Notes: generated from the letters alone by a model not told the origin. A stretch of DNA of 64,000 nt from Parahaliea aestuarii (GCF_008064635.1 NZ_VRYZ01000009.1:1-64000); one strand, 5' to 3'; positions 51,854-61,316 are shown, counted from the first letter of the stretch. Made by a program: numbers and translations.

Positions 51854-53821
51854 GTGTGCCTCTACCTGCTGTGGGCCCTGCCCTCGCCGGGGCAACTGAC
51901 CCGCGAACCACCCAGCACGTCCAGTGCGCTCTATGACCGCTCCGGCGCGCCGCTGTATTACTTCTACCAGGACCAGCACCGCATACCCGTCCCGCTGGCG
52001 CAGGTGTCGCAGGCCGCCATTGACGCCACCCTCGCCATTGAAGACCAGGCCTTCTTCCACCACCCGGGCTTTTCGCTATCCGGCATTCTGCGCGCCCTGC
52101 TGAACAATTTTTCCAACGAGGCGAGCCTCGAGGGCGGCTCCACCATCACCCAGCAGCTGGTCAAGAACCGCCTGCTGTCGAACGAGAGAAGTATCGTCAG
52201 GAAGCTGAAAGAGCTGGTGCTGGCGCTGTGGGTGGAGCTGCTGTACAGCAAGAAGCAGATTCTTGAAATGTACCTGAATACGGTGTCCTACGGGGGGGCT
52301 GTCCTCGGTATTGAGGCGGCGTCCTGGCACTATTTCGACAAGCCCGCCGCGGAGCTGACGGTAGCGGAGGGCGCCCTGTTGGCGGGCCTGCTGAAAGCGC
52401 CGGGTTACTACAATCCCTTCGGCCCGCGCCCGAAGCTGGCGCTGCGGCGGCAGCGGCAGGTACTGCGCGCCATGCGCGATGCCGGCTTCCTGTCACGTGG
52501 GCAGTTCGACGCTTTCAGCGGCGAAGCGCCCCAGCTGGTTTCCGGCAGCGTGAGGATGCGCGCGCCGCATTTCGTGATGTACCTGCGCCCGCTGCTACTG
52601 GAACAGTTCGGTGCAGAGCGGCTTTACAGTGGCGGCCTGCAGATTCGCTCTACGCTGGATCTGTCGCTGCAGGAGCGCACGCAGAAGCGGGTGAGCGACT
52701 TTGTGGATAGTATGTTTCGCTTCCGGGTAGGCAACGGTGCGGTGCTGGTTACCGAACCCGGCAGCGGGCAGATTCTGGCCATGGTCGGCAGCGTCGACTA
52801 TTTCGACGCCGCCAACGACGGGCAGGTGAATGTGGTGCAGCAGTACCGCCAGCCCGGTTCGACCGTGAAACCCCTGACCTATGCCATGGCCCTGGAGCGC
52901 GGGCGAACACCAATGTCACTGCTGGATGACACGCCCGTGGCCTATGAGATACCTGATGAGGAGAGCTACCAGCCGAGGAACGACGACAAGGTATTCCGCG
53001 GGCCGGTAACCCTGAAGGAGGCACTGGCCTCATCCTACAACGTCCCCGCGGTGAAGGAACTGGCGTCAATCGGCGTGCTCGACTATGTCGAAAAAGCCAG
53101 GGAAGTCGGTATCGACTGGGAGAACCAGACTCCCTATCGCTACGCTTTGACCCTGGGTAGCGCCGAGGTGAGCATGCTGGAGCTTGCGCAGATGTACAGC
53201 ACCTTTGCCAACCTCGGTGTTCCGGTGGCGCCGGACCCGCTGCTGGAGGTCACCGACCTGCACGGCCAGGTGCTGTATGAAAACCGCTGCGCCAGCGCGC
53301 GCGAGGACTGTCCTGGAGAGGCCGTGTTTCGCCCCGAAACCGCGTTCCTGATCAACGACATCCTGTCCGACAACGCGGCCAGGGCGCCGACCTTTGGGCG
53401 CTCCTCGGACCTTTACATCAGGGGCCACCAGGTGGCGGTAAAATCCGGCACCACCGATTACCAGCGGGACAACTGGGCGGTCGGCTACACCAGCGACTGG
53501 CTGGTGGCGGCGTGGATCGGCAATAACGACGGCCGCTCAATGCGCTTCATCCACTCCGGCTCACACGGCGCGTCGACCCTGTGGAACCAGGTGATGCGCG
53601 ACGTATTGATGCTGACCCAGCCGCACCGCTTTCCGGTGCCCGGCAATATTGTCAGCCGGCGGGTTTGCGCTGTGCCACTGCTGGCGGACTGCGCGGTTTG
53701 CCAGCAGGTGACGGAGCAGTACTTTGTAACAGGGACCGGGCCCGCGTCCAACTGTGCCGCGGTTACCACCGCAGCCGGCCTCAGCGAAGCTGGCAAAGCA
53801 CCTGGCAGTACTGCTCCCTGA
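51854..53821 (+). CDS. Class A penicillin-binding protein (transglycosylase/transpeptidase); start uncertain
   Basis: A bifunctional peptidoglycan synthase of at least 655 residues. The GT51 domain (about 45-215) has EDQAFFHH (Arg of EDRRF replaced) and GGSTITQQLVKN. The transpeptidase domain (about 295-600) has S336-T-V-K339, SSYN and KSGTT. The first common start codon is GTG at 51854, but this cuts the membrane anchor; in-frame DNA from about 51788 encodes a better signal anchor (INTLLKSASRIPAAGAALLL) with GGAG at 51777-51780 but no ATG/GTG/TTG. Translation probably begins at a rare codon there. Its 3' end overlaps mltG by 41 bp. Confidence 0.88.
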   Translation: MCLYLLWALPSPGQLTREPPSTSSALYDRSGAPLYYFYQDQHRIPVPLAQVSQAAIDATLAIEDQAFFHHPGFSLSGILRALLNNFSNEASLEGGSTITQQLVKNRLLSNERSIVRKLKELVLALWVELLYSKKQILEMYLNTVSYGGAVLGIEAASWHYFDKPAAELTVAEGALLAGLLKAPGYYNPFGPRPKLALRRQRQVLRAMRDAGFLSRGQFDAFSGEAPQLVSGSVRMRAPHFVMYLRPLLLEQFGAERLYSGGLQIRSTLDLSLQERTQKRVSDFVDSMFRFRVGNGAVLVTEPGSGQILAMVGSVDYFDAANDGQVNVVQQYRQPGSTVKPLTYAMALERGRTPMSLLDDTPVAYEIPDEESYQPRNDDKVFRGPVTLKEALASSYNVPAVKELASIGVLDYVEKAREVGIDWENQTPYRYALTLGSAEVSMLELAQMYSTFANLGVPVAPDPLLEVTDLHGQVLYENRCASAREDCPGEAVFRPETAFLINDILSDNAARAPTFGRSSDLYIRGHQVAVKSGTTDYQRDNWAVGYTSDWLVAAWIGNNDGRSMRFIHSGSHGASTLWNQVMRDVLMLTQPHRFPVPGNIVSRRVCAVPLLADCAVCQQVTEQYFVTGTGPASNCAAVTTAAGLSEAGKAPGSTAP

Positions 53822-54911
53822 GGCGTTCGTGTTCCGCGGCGCTGCGTGAGAAATGCGTGGTGCCGTCGTCCCCGGTCACGAAGTAGAGATAATCTGTTGT
53901 TGCAGGATAGGCCACTGCCTGCAGTGAACCCTGGCTGATAGTGCTGATCGGGCCGGGCGGCAGTCCCCTGTGCATCCGCGTGTTGTAGGGCGTGTCCACC
54001 GAGACCGCCTCTTCCAGCCCCTGCAGCGATGCACCGTAGTACGCCGTGACATCGGAACCCAGCGGCATCCCGGCCTTCAGTCGGGTCAGGAACACCTGCG
54101 CCACCTGGCGCCTGTCCTCCGGCTTGTGCACTTCCTGTTCGACGATGGAAGCGAGTATCACCGCCTGGTGCAGCGTCAGTCCCTGCGCCTCGATGGCCTG
54201 CCTGAGCCCGGTGCTGAAAATGTCCGCCGTCAGGTCCAGCGAGGCCTTAACGATACGGTCCAGCGGTGTGGCGCTGGTGTACTGGAAACTCTCCGGTTGC
54301 AGGTAGCCTTCCAGGTTGGCCCCTGCGGGCTTGAACTGCAGGGCGGGGTGGCCGGCGTGGCTGGCCGGGTCCAGCGCCGCCGCCACCTGGCCAGGGGAAA
54401 ACCCCGCCGCCAGGAAGCGCTCGCGAATCTGGCTGAGGCGCTGGGACGGCAGTATCGTCAGCACGGATGTGACAACGTCACCGCGCCTGAATTTGCCGCT
54501 GATTTCCGCCACCGTCATCGCCGGGGTGATTTCGTAGGTTCCCGCCTGCATTTGGCCGCGCGAGCCCGTCAGGCGCAGGTACAACCCGTAGGCCACGCTG
54601 GAATTCAGTAGTCCGCGGCGGTACAGCAGCAGGGCGATTGCCTTGTCGCTGGCACCCGGGTAGACCGTGACCGGCTGCACCGCGTGATCGGCGCTGTTGT
54701 AGGCCCCCAGGTTCCAGCCAAACCAGAGCACAAACAGGCAGACAGGCACGACAAACAGGAGCAGCAGGGTCTTTAACAAGTTCCCCTGCCGGGGCGTACT
54801 GGAGGCAGGGCCTGTGAGCAGGTCGGGCACTGATGGATTCCGGGCGGACTGTCGGCAAAGCGGTAGAGCATAGCGCCAAAGGGCGGCCGGGTAAAAACGT
54901 GATGCATGCAT
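53781..54911 (-). CDS. mltG: MltG-like endolytic murein transglycosylase
   Basis: An enzyme of up to 376 residues, cutting nascent glycan strands and so setting their length. One membrane helix (about 46-68) is followed by a LysM-like domain and the YceG/MltG catalytic domain with ASIVEQEV (catalytic Glu) and NTRMHRGLPPGPI. It is not beside pabC/tmk/holB, the usual setting of the main mltG, so it may be a second copy serving the adjacent PBP. The start is uncertain: a TTG at 54779 with AGGGGA just upstream would drop an unusual N-terminal tail. Confidence 0.87.
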   Translation of the reverse strand: MHASRFYPAALWRYALPLCRQSARNPSVPDLLTGPASSTPRQGNLLKTLLLLFVVPVCLFVLWFGWNLGAYNSADHAVQPVTVYPGASDKAIALLLYRRGLLNSSVAYGLYLRLTGSRGQMQAGTYEITPAMTVAEISGKFRRGDVVTSVLTILPSQRLSQIRERFLAAGFSPGQVAAALDPASHAGHPALQFKPAGANLEGYLQPESFQYTSATPLDRIVKASLDLTADIFSTGLRQAIEAQGLTLHQAVILASIVEQEVHKPEDRRQVAQVFLTRLKAGMPLGSDVTAYYGASLQGLEEAVSVDTPYNTRMHRGLPPGPISTISQGSLQAVAYPATTDYLYFVTGDDGTTHFSRSAAEHERLREQYCQVLCQLR

Positions 54912-55027
54912 GGGTTGCCGGAGGAACTGTCCGGCGATGCTGCTCAGGCTGGGGGGGCCATTGGCGCTGGCCGCGGAGCTGTTATGCTGCGCCTTTGCCG
55001 GGCGGTGCGACAGAAGGGGAATTCACA

Positions 55028-55807
55028 ATGAGCATACAGGGTAGAACCGCGCTTATTACCGGCGCATCAGCGGGGCTGGGCCGGGAGTTCGCGTGGCAAC
55101 TGGGCCGCGAAGGCTATCGCCTGGTGCTGGTTTCCCGCAGCCAGGCCGATCTCGACGGGCTTGCGGCGGAACTGGCCGCCGAGGGCATCGAGTCCATCGT
55201 CCTGCCCGCTGACCTCAGCAGGCCAGAGGCACCGGGCGAGTTGTTTGACCAGCTCAAGTCACGGAGCGTGGCGGTGGATTACCTCGTCAACAATGCGGGC
55301 ATTGCCGGCCCCGGCCTGCTCAAGGACAGGGACTGGGCAGCGCAGCAGCAGTTCTACCAGCTGATGATGCTGTCGATCGCCCACCTGTGCCACCTCTTCG
55401 TGCCGCCCATGGTCGAGCGCGGCTGGGGCCGCGTGATCAACGTCGCCTCGGTGGCCGGCCGCATTGCCCGCGGCGGCGATTGCAACTACGGCCCGAGCAA
55501 GGCCTGGGTGATCGCCCTGTCGGAGGAGCTGGCGCTGACCGTGGGCGATGCCGGAGTGAAGGTCTGCGCCCTGTGCCCCGGCTTTACCCACACCGAATTC
55601 CACCAGCGCGCCAACCTCACCGAGATGAAGAACAGCATGCCCGCCTGGATGTGGTACCAGGCGGAAACCGTGGTCAGGGAGGGCCTGGCCGCGGTGGAGA
55701 AGGGCAAGCGTGTGTATGTCTCCGGGCGCCTGTATCGCTGGGTGGACCCGCTGCTGCAGTCGGTGTTTACCCGGCGCTTTTTTACCATGAGTGATCGACG
55801 GAACTGA
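55028..55807 (+). CDS. Short-chain dehydrogenase/reductase
   Basis: A 259-residue NAD(P)-dependent SDR. TGASAGLGREFA (about 11-22) binds the cofactor, NNAG is at about 89-92, catalytic Ser is in NVASVAG and Tyr/Lys in YGPSK. The hydrophobic C-terminus (LYRWVDPLLQSVFTRRFF) may touch the membrane, as in reductases acting on acyl chains. The ATG at 55028 has GAAGGGGA upstream. Substrate unknown. Confidence 0.88.
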   Translation: MSIQGRTALITGASAGLGREFAWQLGREGYRLVLVSRSQADLDGLAAELAAEGIESIVLPADLSRPEAPGELFDQLKSRSVAVDYLVNNAGIAGPGLLKDRDWAAQQQFYQLMMLSIAHLCHLFVPPMVERGWGRVINVASVAGRIARGGDCNYGPSKAWVIALSEELALTVGDAGVKVCALCPGFTHTEFHQRANLTEMKNSMPAWMWYQAETVVREGLAAVEKGKRVYVSGRLYRWVDPLLQSVFTRRFFTMSDRRN

Positions 55808-55861
55808 GCGCTTCTGTCGGCGTTTCGCTAGCGGCGAGTACCATTAACAGCAGGGAGTGCG

Positions 55862-56428
55862 ATGGCTTTGACTGACGATGAACCCGTTACCGTATTGCTT
55901 CGTCAGTGGCGGGCAGGCGATGCCAGGGCGCTGGACCAGCTGACACCGCTGGTCTACGACGAACTGCGCAAGCGTGCGCGAATTGCCTTCAGCGCCGAAA
56001 ATGCCGGCCACACCCTGCAACCCACGGCCCTGGTGCACGAGCTGTTCGGTCGCCTGGTGCCAAGCAGCGTGGACTGGCAGGATCGCAGCCATTTCTATGC
56101 ACTCTGCTCGCGCATGATGCGCCGCATCCTGGTCGATCACGCCAAGGCCCGCAACGCAGTAAAACGCGGTGGCAAGGCGTACCAGGTGCCGATGGAGATT
56201 GAGCCTGCGCAGGACGGCGCCAATCTCGAGGATCTGTTGAGTCTGGACAGGGCGCTGGAGAAACTGGCAGAACAGGACAAACGCAAGGCCGAACTGCTGG
56301 ATTTGCAACTGTTCGGCGGCCTGTCCTTCCGCGAGATGGAAGAGGTAACAGGATTGTCGAGCAGCACACTGGATCGCGACCTGCGGTTTGCAAGAGCATG
56401 GCTCAAAACCCAGTTAAGCAGCGCCTGA
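55862..56428 (+). CDS. ECF-type RNA polymerase sigma factor (TIGR02999/Sig-70 X6 type)
   Basis: A 188-residue sigma factor. Region 2 (about 10-95) includes LTPLVYDELRKRARI and HTLQPTALVHELFGRL, diagnostic of the group often encoded next to Ser/Thr kinases. Region 4 (about 125-185) has GLSFREMEEVTGLSSSTLDRDLRFARAWL as the -35 binding helix-turn-helix. No anti-sigma gene is seen; in this group the kinase often controls the sigma factor by phosphorylation. AGGGAG supports the start. Confidence 0.92.
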   Translation: MALTDDEPVTVLLRQWRAGDARALDQLTPLVYDELRKRARIAFSAENAGHTLQPTALVHELFGRLVPSSVDWQDRSHFYALCSRMMRRILVDHAKARNAVKRGGKAYQVPMEIEPAQDGANLEDLLSLDRALEKLAEQDKRKAELLDLQLFGGLSFREMEEVTGLSSSTLDRDLRFARAWLKTQLSSA

Positions 56429-56501
56429 GAGCGACCGGTGTCCCGGGCCGCTACCCGCGTGCGGGCTCCCCGTCCACTCGCGGCTGCCGTGTGCACTGCC
56501 C

Positions 56502-59138
56502 GTGACCGACGGTAACTGGAGCGAACTGGAGCGCTTGTTCAACGGGGCCCTGGAACTGGCCCCCGCCGAGCGCGACAGCTACCTGCAGCGCGAATGCCGC
56601 GACCGGCCCGAGTTGCTGGCTTCGCTGCGGGAGATGCTCGGGAACGACAGCGCCAGCACTGAATTCACCGGCCTGGTCAGTGCCAGCGCGCGTGACTGGC
56701 TGGAGTGGACCGCGCTGCAGCGCGGGGACCGCGCCGGCTCCTACCGTATTCTGCGCAAGATCGGCCAGGGCGGCATGGGTACCGTGTACCTGGCCTCCAG
56801 GGCGGACGACGAGTACCGGCAACAGGTCGCCATCAAAGTCATCAATCGCATGGCTGGCGACAGCGCCGACGTTCAGCGACGTTTCCAGGATGAGCGCCAG
56901 ATCCTGGCAAACCTCCATCATCCGAATATCACCCACCTGCTCGACGGCGGCAGCCTCGACGACGGTTCGCCCTTTCTGGTGATGGAATATGTCGATGGCG
57001 AGCGTATCGACCACTACTGCGAAACCCGCGCGCTGTCCACGGAGGGGATACTGCGGCTTTTCATCAAGGTGTGCCGGGCCGTGGAGCACGCGCACCAGAA
57101 TCTGGTGATTCACCGCGACCTGAAACCATCAAATATCACCATTGACGGCGCCGGCGAACCCCGGCTTATGGACTTTGGCGTCGCCAAGCTGATCCGGCGC
57201 AGCGAGAACAGCGAGAATCCCGATACCGTGCAGGATGAGCGGGTGCTTACCCCGCTGTACGCGAGCCCGGAACAACTGGGCGGCGCGGCTGTCAGCACCC
57301 TGTCGGACCTCTACTCCCTCGGCGTTATCCTCTACCAGTTGATGACCGGGCGGCGCCCCTTCGACGGCGAGGACAGCGGCTCCTATGCCTACGCCCGCCA
57401 GGTCATCGAAAGCGACCCGCCCTCCATGAGAAAGCGCCGGCTGGAGGCCGCGGACCCGGCCGCCGCCAGCGCGATGCCACCCCGCACTGCCCTGCGTTTC
57501 AGTCGCGACCTGGACAACATTGTGCTCAAGGCCTTGCAGCGCGACCCGGCCCAGCGCTACCAGAGCGTCTCCGCCTTCAGCAGGGACCTGGAAAACTACC
57601 TGGCGCGACGGCCGGTGAGTGCGCGACCGCGGTCACTGCCCTACCTTGTGCAGCGCTTTGTCCAGCGCAACCGCCTGGCAAGCGCGTTGATACTGGCTTT
57701 TACCGTCACCGTGACCGGCCTCGGCGTGGCACTGTGGCGACAGGCAGAGCTGCTGGCGGTCGAGCGCGATGTGGCGCGCGACCAGCTCGCCCGCACTACT
57801 GCGGTACTGGGCCTGGTGGAAGACATGTTCACCGGACTGTACCCGGACAACAGCGGCGGCAGGGAAATCACGGTTCGCGAGATGCTGGACCAGGCCGGCA
57901 GCAGGCTGGCGGCCAGCGAGGCCGGCCGGGACGCGGCAGAAGCCGCGACGAGGGCCGTGGTCCGCCGGATTATCGGCGCGACCTACAATGAACTCGGGCT
58001 GATCGAGCCGGCGCGGGAGCACCTGACCGGGGCGCTATCACTGCACCGGGCCGGGCAGGTCGGCGACGACGCGGAAATGCTGAAGACCATGCTCGCTCTG
58101 TCCATGACCTACAAACTGTCGTTCGAGCCGGAGGCGCGACTGGTGCTTGCCGAAGAGGCGCTGGTGCTCAGCAGGCAACTGTATGGCCCCGGAGACCTTC
58201 GAACCTTCGAAGCGCTGGGTGCCGTGGCCAGCGCCAACCACATGCTCGGAAAGCTGGAGCTGGCGCGGGACCAGTTCGCCGCTATCTACCAACAGCGCCG
58301 GCGGGCACTGGGCGCGTCGCACCCGCGGACACTTGGCACGATGTACAGCAACGCTGTCATGGAGCACTGGCTCGGCAACTATGACCAGGCGCTGAACCTG
58401 TACCGCCGCTGCGAAGCGTTGGCGCGCGAAACCCACGGGGAGACGAACAGCAGCGCGCTGCGCTGCCTGTCCGGCCTCGGCCTGGTGCTGGAAACCATCG
58501 GCCAGCACCGGGAGGCCGCCGCAGCCTTGGCGCGGCACCTGACCCTGGCGGAACAGGTGCTGGGGCCGGAACACCCGCAGACACTGCGCTCGCTGCACAG
58601 CCTTGCAGACGCGCACCGGGGGCTGGGCGATTACCCGAAGGCGGAGTCCCTGTTCCTTGCGGTGCTGCAGCGGCGGCGCGAGGCCCTCGGTAATCGCCAT
58701 ATCGAAACCCTCCAGACCGAGATGAAACTGGCGCGTGTCTATCGGCTCATGGGGCGTTTTGACGCGGCCCGGCCGCTGATCGAACACGCGTTGACGGAGG
58801 AGGTGGCGCAGCAGGGCTTTCGGCACCCGGCAACACTGATCGCCGCGCAGGAAAAGGCTGACCTGCTGCTGGACAGCGGCGAGCTGGTTGCGGCCGAAGC
58901 CCTGCTGGAACGCGTTCTCGCCGGCAGGGAGGCCGTACTGGGGCCTGATCACCCGGACCTGCAAAGCACGTTGCTGGGCCTGGCGCGCGTCGAACTCGAA
59001 CGGCAGGGCGAAGTCCCGGCAAAACGGTATCTGGAGCGCGCCCTGGCGCTGACCGAATCCCATCCGCAATACCAGCAGGAGGCGCGAACGCAGATCCGGC
59101 AATTGCTGGCGGAGCTGGACTTGAGCGGTGCGCGCTAG
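56502..59138 (+). CDS. Ser/Thr protein kinase with TPR repeats, partner of the ECF sigma factor
   Basis: An 878-residue receptor kinase. A small N-terminal helical region (1-70) is followed by the kinase (about 80-372) with GQGGMGTVYLA, Lys112, HRDLKPSN (204-211) and DFG (224-226), a membrane helix (about 392-412) and at least eight TPR units (about 480-870) of the kinesin-light-chain type (for example LGASHPRTLGTMYSNAVMEHWLGNYDQAL). The TPR part should face the periplasm. The GTG at 56502 has no clear ribosome site, so translation may be coupled to the sigma gene 73 bp upstream. It overlaps the RIO kinase gene tail by 4 bp. Confidence 0.9.
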   Translation: MTDGNWSELERLFNGALELAPAERDSYLQRECRDRPELLASLREMLGNDSASTEFTGLVSASARDWLEWTALQRGDRAGSYRILRKIGQGGMGTVYLASRADDEYRQQVAIKVINRMAGDSADVQRRFQDERQILANLHHPNITHLLDGGSLDDGSPFLVMEYVDGERIDHYCETRALSTEGILRLFIKVCRAVEHAHQNLVIHRDLKPSNITIDGAGEPRLMDFGVAKLIRRSENSENPDTVQDERVLTPLYASPEQLGGAAVSTLSDLYSLGVILYQLMTGRRPFDGEDSGSYAYARQVIESDPPSMRKRRLEAADPAAASAMPPRTALRFSRDLDNIVLKALQRDPAQRYQSVSAFSRDLENYLARRPVSARPRSLPYLVQRFVQRNRLASALILAFTVTVTGLGVALWRQAELLAVERDVARDQLARTTAVLGLVEDMFTGLYPDNSGGREITVREMLDQAGSRLAASEAGRDAAEAATRAVVRRIIGATYNELGLIEPAREHLTGALSLHRAGQVGDDAEMLKTMLALSMTYKLSFEPEARLVLAEEALVLSRQLYGPGDLRTFEALGAVASANHMLGKLELARDQFAAIYQQRRRALGASHPRTLGTMYSNAVMEHWLGNYDQALNLYRRCEALARETHGETNSSALRCLSGLGLVLETIGQHREAAAALARHLTLAEQVLGPEHPQTLRSLHSLADAHRGLGDYPKAESLFLAVLQRRREALGNRHIETLQTEMKLARVYRLMGRFDAARPLIEHALTEEVAQQGFRHPATLIAAQEKADLLLDSGELVAAEALLERVLAGREAVLGPDHPDLQSTLLGLARVELERQGEVPAKRYLERALALTESHPQYQQEARTQIRQLLAELDLSGAR

Positions 59139-59998
59139 AGCGGATCGTCCGCCTCATCAGCTTTCAGGCGCTCGCGCCGCGCCTCTTCCTCTGCCAGCAC
59201 CGCGCGGATTTCTTCCAGCACCGCATCGGTGTCGGCGCTGTGGGTGTCCAGCTCGAATTCGCCAGTTGGGGCGTAGTCCGGGTGCAAGTCACCGTCTTCA
59301 TAGAGCGCCCAGATTTCCTGCGCGCAGTGGGTGTCGAGAAGTTCCGGGGCGAACTGGCCGTAGTACTCGCGCATGTTGGCCACGTCCCGTTCCAGCATCG
59401 CGCGGGCGTTGTTGTTGGCGGCGGCGTCCACGGCCTGGGGCAGGTCGATGATCACCGGGCCGTCTTCGTCCACCAGCACATTGAATTCCGACAGGTCACC
59501 GTGTACCAGCCCGGCGCACAGCATGCGCACCACATACTGCATCATCAGGGCGTGGTCCTCCCTGGCCTGTTCCGCAGACATGTCGACATCGTTGAGTCGC
59601 AGCGCCGCGCCGCCATCCTCGTCGGTAATCAGCTCCATTAGCAGCACACCTTCCAGGCAGCCATAGGGTTGCGGCACTCTCACCCCGGCCCGATGCAGGC
59701 GGTACAGGGCGTCGACCTCGGCATTCTGCCAGGTCTCCTCCTGCTGCTGGCGTCCGAACTTCGACCCCTTTTCCATGGCGCGGGCGCGACGGCTGTTGCG
59801 GGTCTTGCGCCCCTCGGTGTACTGGGCGGCCTTCTTGAAGCTGCGCTTGACGGCTTCCTTGTAGATTTTGGCGCAGCGCAGCTCGCTGCCACAGCGCACC
59901 ACAAAGACGTCCGCTTCCTTGCCGCTCATCAGCGGGTAGACAACTTCGTCGATCAGGCCGTCGTCGACCAGTGGCTGAAGGCGTTTGGGGGTTTTCAC
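59135..59998 (-). CDS. RIO-type kinase, PA4780 family
   Basis: A 287-residue atypical kinase of the RIO1 fold. The flexible-loop region KIYKEAVKRSFKK, catalytic LVHGDLSEFNVLV and metal-binding IIDLPQAVD match RIO kinases. The C-terminal tail (about 250-287) is acidic then charged. Bacterial members are conserved in gammaproteobacteria and their target is not firmly known; ribosome or translation links are suggested by archaeal and eukaryotic relatives. It converges with the TPR kinase gene, sharing 4 bp. Confidence 0.88.
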   Translation of the reverse strand: MKTPKRLQPLVDDGLIDEVVYPLMSGKEADVFVVRCGSELRCAKIYKEAVKRSFKKAAQYTEGRKTRNSRRARAMEKGSKFGRQQQEETWQNAEVDALYRLHRAGVRVPQPYGCLEGVLLMELITDEDGGAALRLNDVDMSAEQAREDHALMMQYVVRMLCAGLVHGDLSEFNVLVDEDGPVIIDLPQAVDAAANNNARAMLERDVANMREYYGQFAPELLDTHCAQEIWALYEDGDLHPDYAPTGEFELDTHSADTDAVLEEIRAVLAEEEARRERLKADEADDPL

Positions 59999-60096
59999 GT
60001 AATGGGCTTGTCCAGTTGGCGGCGGTAGGGGGCCCGGTCTGTTGCGGTTAAACTAGTGGGCCAAACAGTTACAGTCCGGGTGAAGAGTAGATTACC

Positions 60097-60951
60097 TTGA
60101 AAGTCGTTCCATTTCAGCGTCTGGCCTGCCCGCTGGATGCGCAGCCACTGCGCGGCGAGGCGTCCCGCCGGGTTTGCGACAGCGGCCACAGCTACGATAT
60201 TGCCAGCAAGGGCTACACCCACCTGCTGCCGGTGCAGCACAAACGCAGCCGCGAGCCGGGCGACAGCAAGGCCATGGTGGCCGCCAGGCGGCGCTTCCTG
60301 GGGGCCGGCTATTACCGGCCTATAGCCGAGGCGGTAGCGAGCGCCGCGCTGTCCGACGCTGAAGGTAAGGCAGAGCTGAGTTGCCTGGACGCCGGTTGCG
60401 GCGAAGGTTACTACCTGCGCCAACTGGCCGCCGCTGATAGCGGCGTAACGCTGCACCTGCTCGGCCTGGATATATCCAAGTGGGCGGTGCAGGCTGCCGC
60501 CCGGCAGGATGCCCGCCCCACCTGGGTAGTGGCCAGCAATGCCCGCATACCGGCAGAGCCCGCCAGCCTCGATCGCATTCTGTGCCTGTTTGGTTTTCCG
60601 GTATACCCGGAATTTTTCCGCGTGCTGAAGCCCGGCGGCCTGCTGATAAAGGTGGATGCTGGCGCCGGGCACCTGAAGGAACTGCGCGACCTGATCTACG
60701 CTGAAGAGAAGACCGCCGCTGCCCGCGATGAAGTGCTGCCACCGGAGTATTCACGCCTGGGCGAGGTGCGGGTCCAATACCCCCTGCAACTGGAGGGCAG
60801 CGACAACCTGGCGGACCTGCTGGCCATGACCCCGCACTACCACCGGGCCAGTGTCGCGGCGCGCGAAGCCCTGCTCAAACTGGAGGGCCTTACCGTGAGC
60901 GTGGATGTGCGGGTGGTGACTTATATTTCCCGGGCATCGGCTTCCGACTAA
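60097..60951 (+). CDS. rlmA: 23S rRNA guanine-745 methyltransferase-like protein (RlmA)
   Basis: A 284-residue SAM-dependent methyltransferase. The N-terminal zinc-finger region CPLDAQPL...VCDSGHSYD corresponds to E. coli CPLC...C..H, with one cysteine replaced by Asp. YTHLLPVQHKRSREPGDSKAM is the RlmA signature; LDAGCGEGYYLRQL binds SAM. It would methylate G745 in helix 35 of 23S rRNA. The start is the TTG at 60097; an in-frame TAG at 60088 rules out a longer start. It overlaps the small basic protein gene by 4 bp. Confidence 0.88.
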   Translation: MKVVPFQRLACPLDAQPLRGEASRRVCDSGHSYDIASKGYTHLLPVQHKRSREPGDSKAMVAARRRFLGAGYYRPIAEAVASAALSDAEGKAELSCLDAGCGEGYYLRQLAAADSGVTLHLLGLDISKWAVQAAARQDARPTWVVASNARIPAEPASLDRILCLFGFPVYPEFFRVLKPGGLLIKVDAGAGHLKELRDLIYAEEKTAAARDEVLPPEYSRLGEVRVQYPLQLEGSDNLADLLAMTPHYHRASVAAREALLKLEGLTVSVDVRVVTYISRASASD

Positions 60952-61169
60952 CGCCCGGCCTTTGCATCCCGGCGAGCCCGTTTGGTCAGCGGCCTGCCTT
61001 CTGCGTCGACGGTGCTTTTGGGTTTTTCGCCCTTGGCCGTCTTTGAAGCGCGGCTAATGGCGATGAGTTCCAGGGTTTCGCTGTCACGCAGTTTGATGGC
61101 GTTCTTTTCCAGGGTATCCAGCTCTTCAAAGCTGTACACGTCGTTTTTCAGTTTCTCTATTCTGTTCAT
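60948..61169 (-). CDS. Small basic hypothetical protein, 73 residues
   Basis: A lysine/arginine-rich protein with a helical first half (MNRIEKLKNDVYSFEELDTLEKNA) and a basic tail ending RPLTKRARRDAKAGR. It has no cysteines, signal or membrane segment. It may bind nucleic acid but no family is recognised. The stop codon region overlaps the rlmA stop by 4 bp tail to tail. Confidence 0.6.
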   Translation of the reverse strand: MNRIEKLKNDVYSFEELDTLEKNAIKLRDSETLELIAISRASKTAKGEKPKSTVDAEGRPLTKRARRDAKAGR

Positions 61170-61316
61170 GTGGTACTCGCATGAGGGGGCAGAGCGGGGT
61201 GCTCTGGCTACGGGTGAGACTGTGAATTGTAGGGGAAAGTGGTGGGCAAGGCCCGGCTCCGGCGGAGGCGATTGCGATCAATATCCAGGCCGGTAGAATG
61301 CCCCCCACAACGAGCT

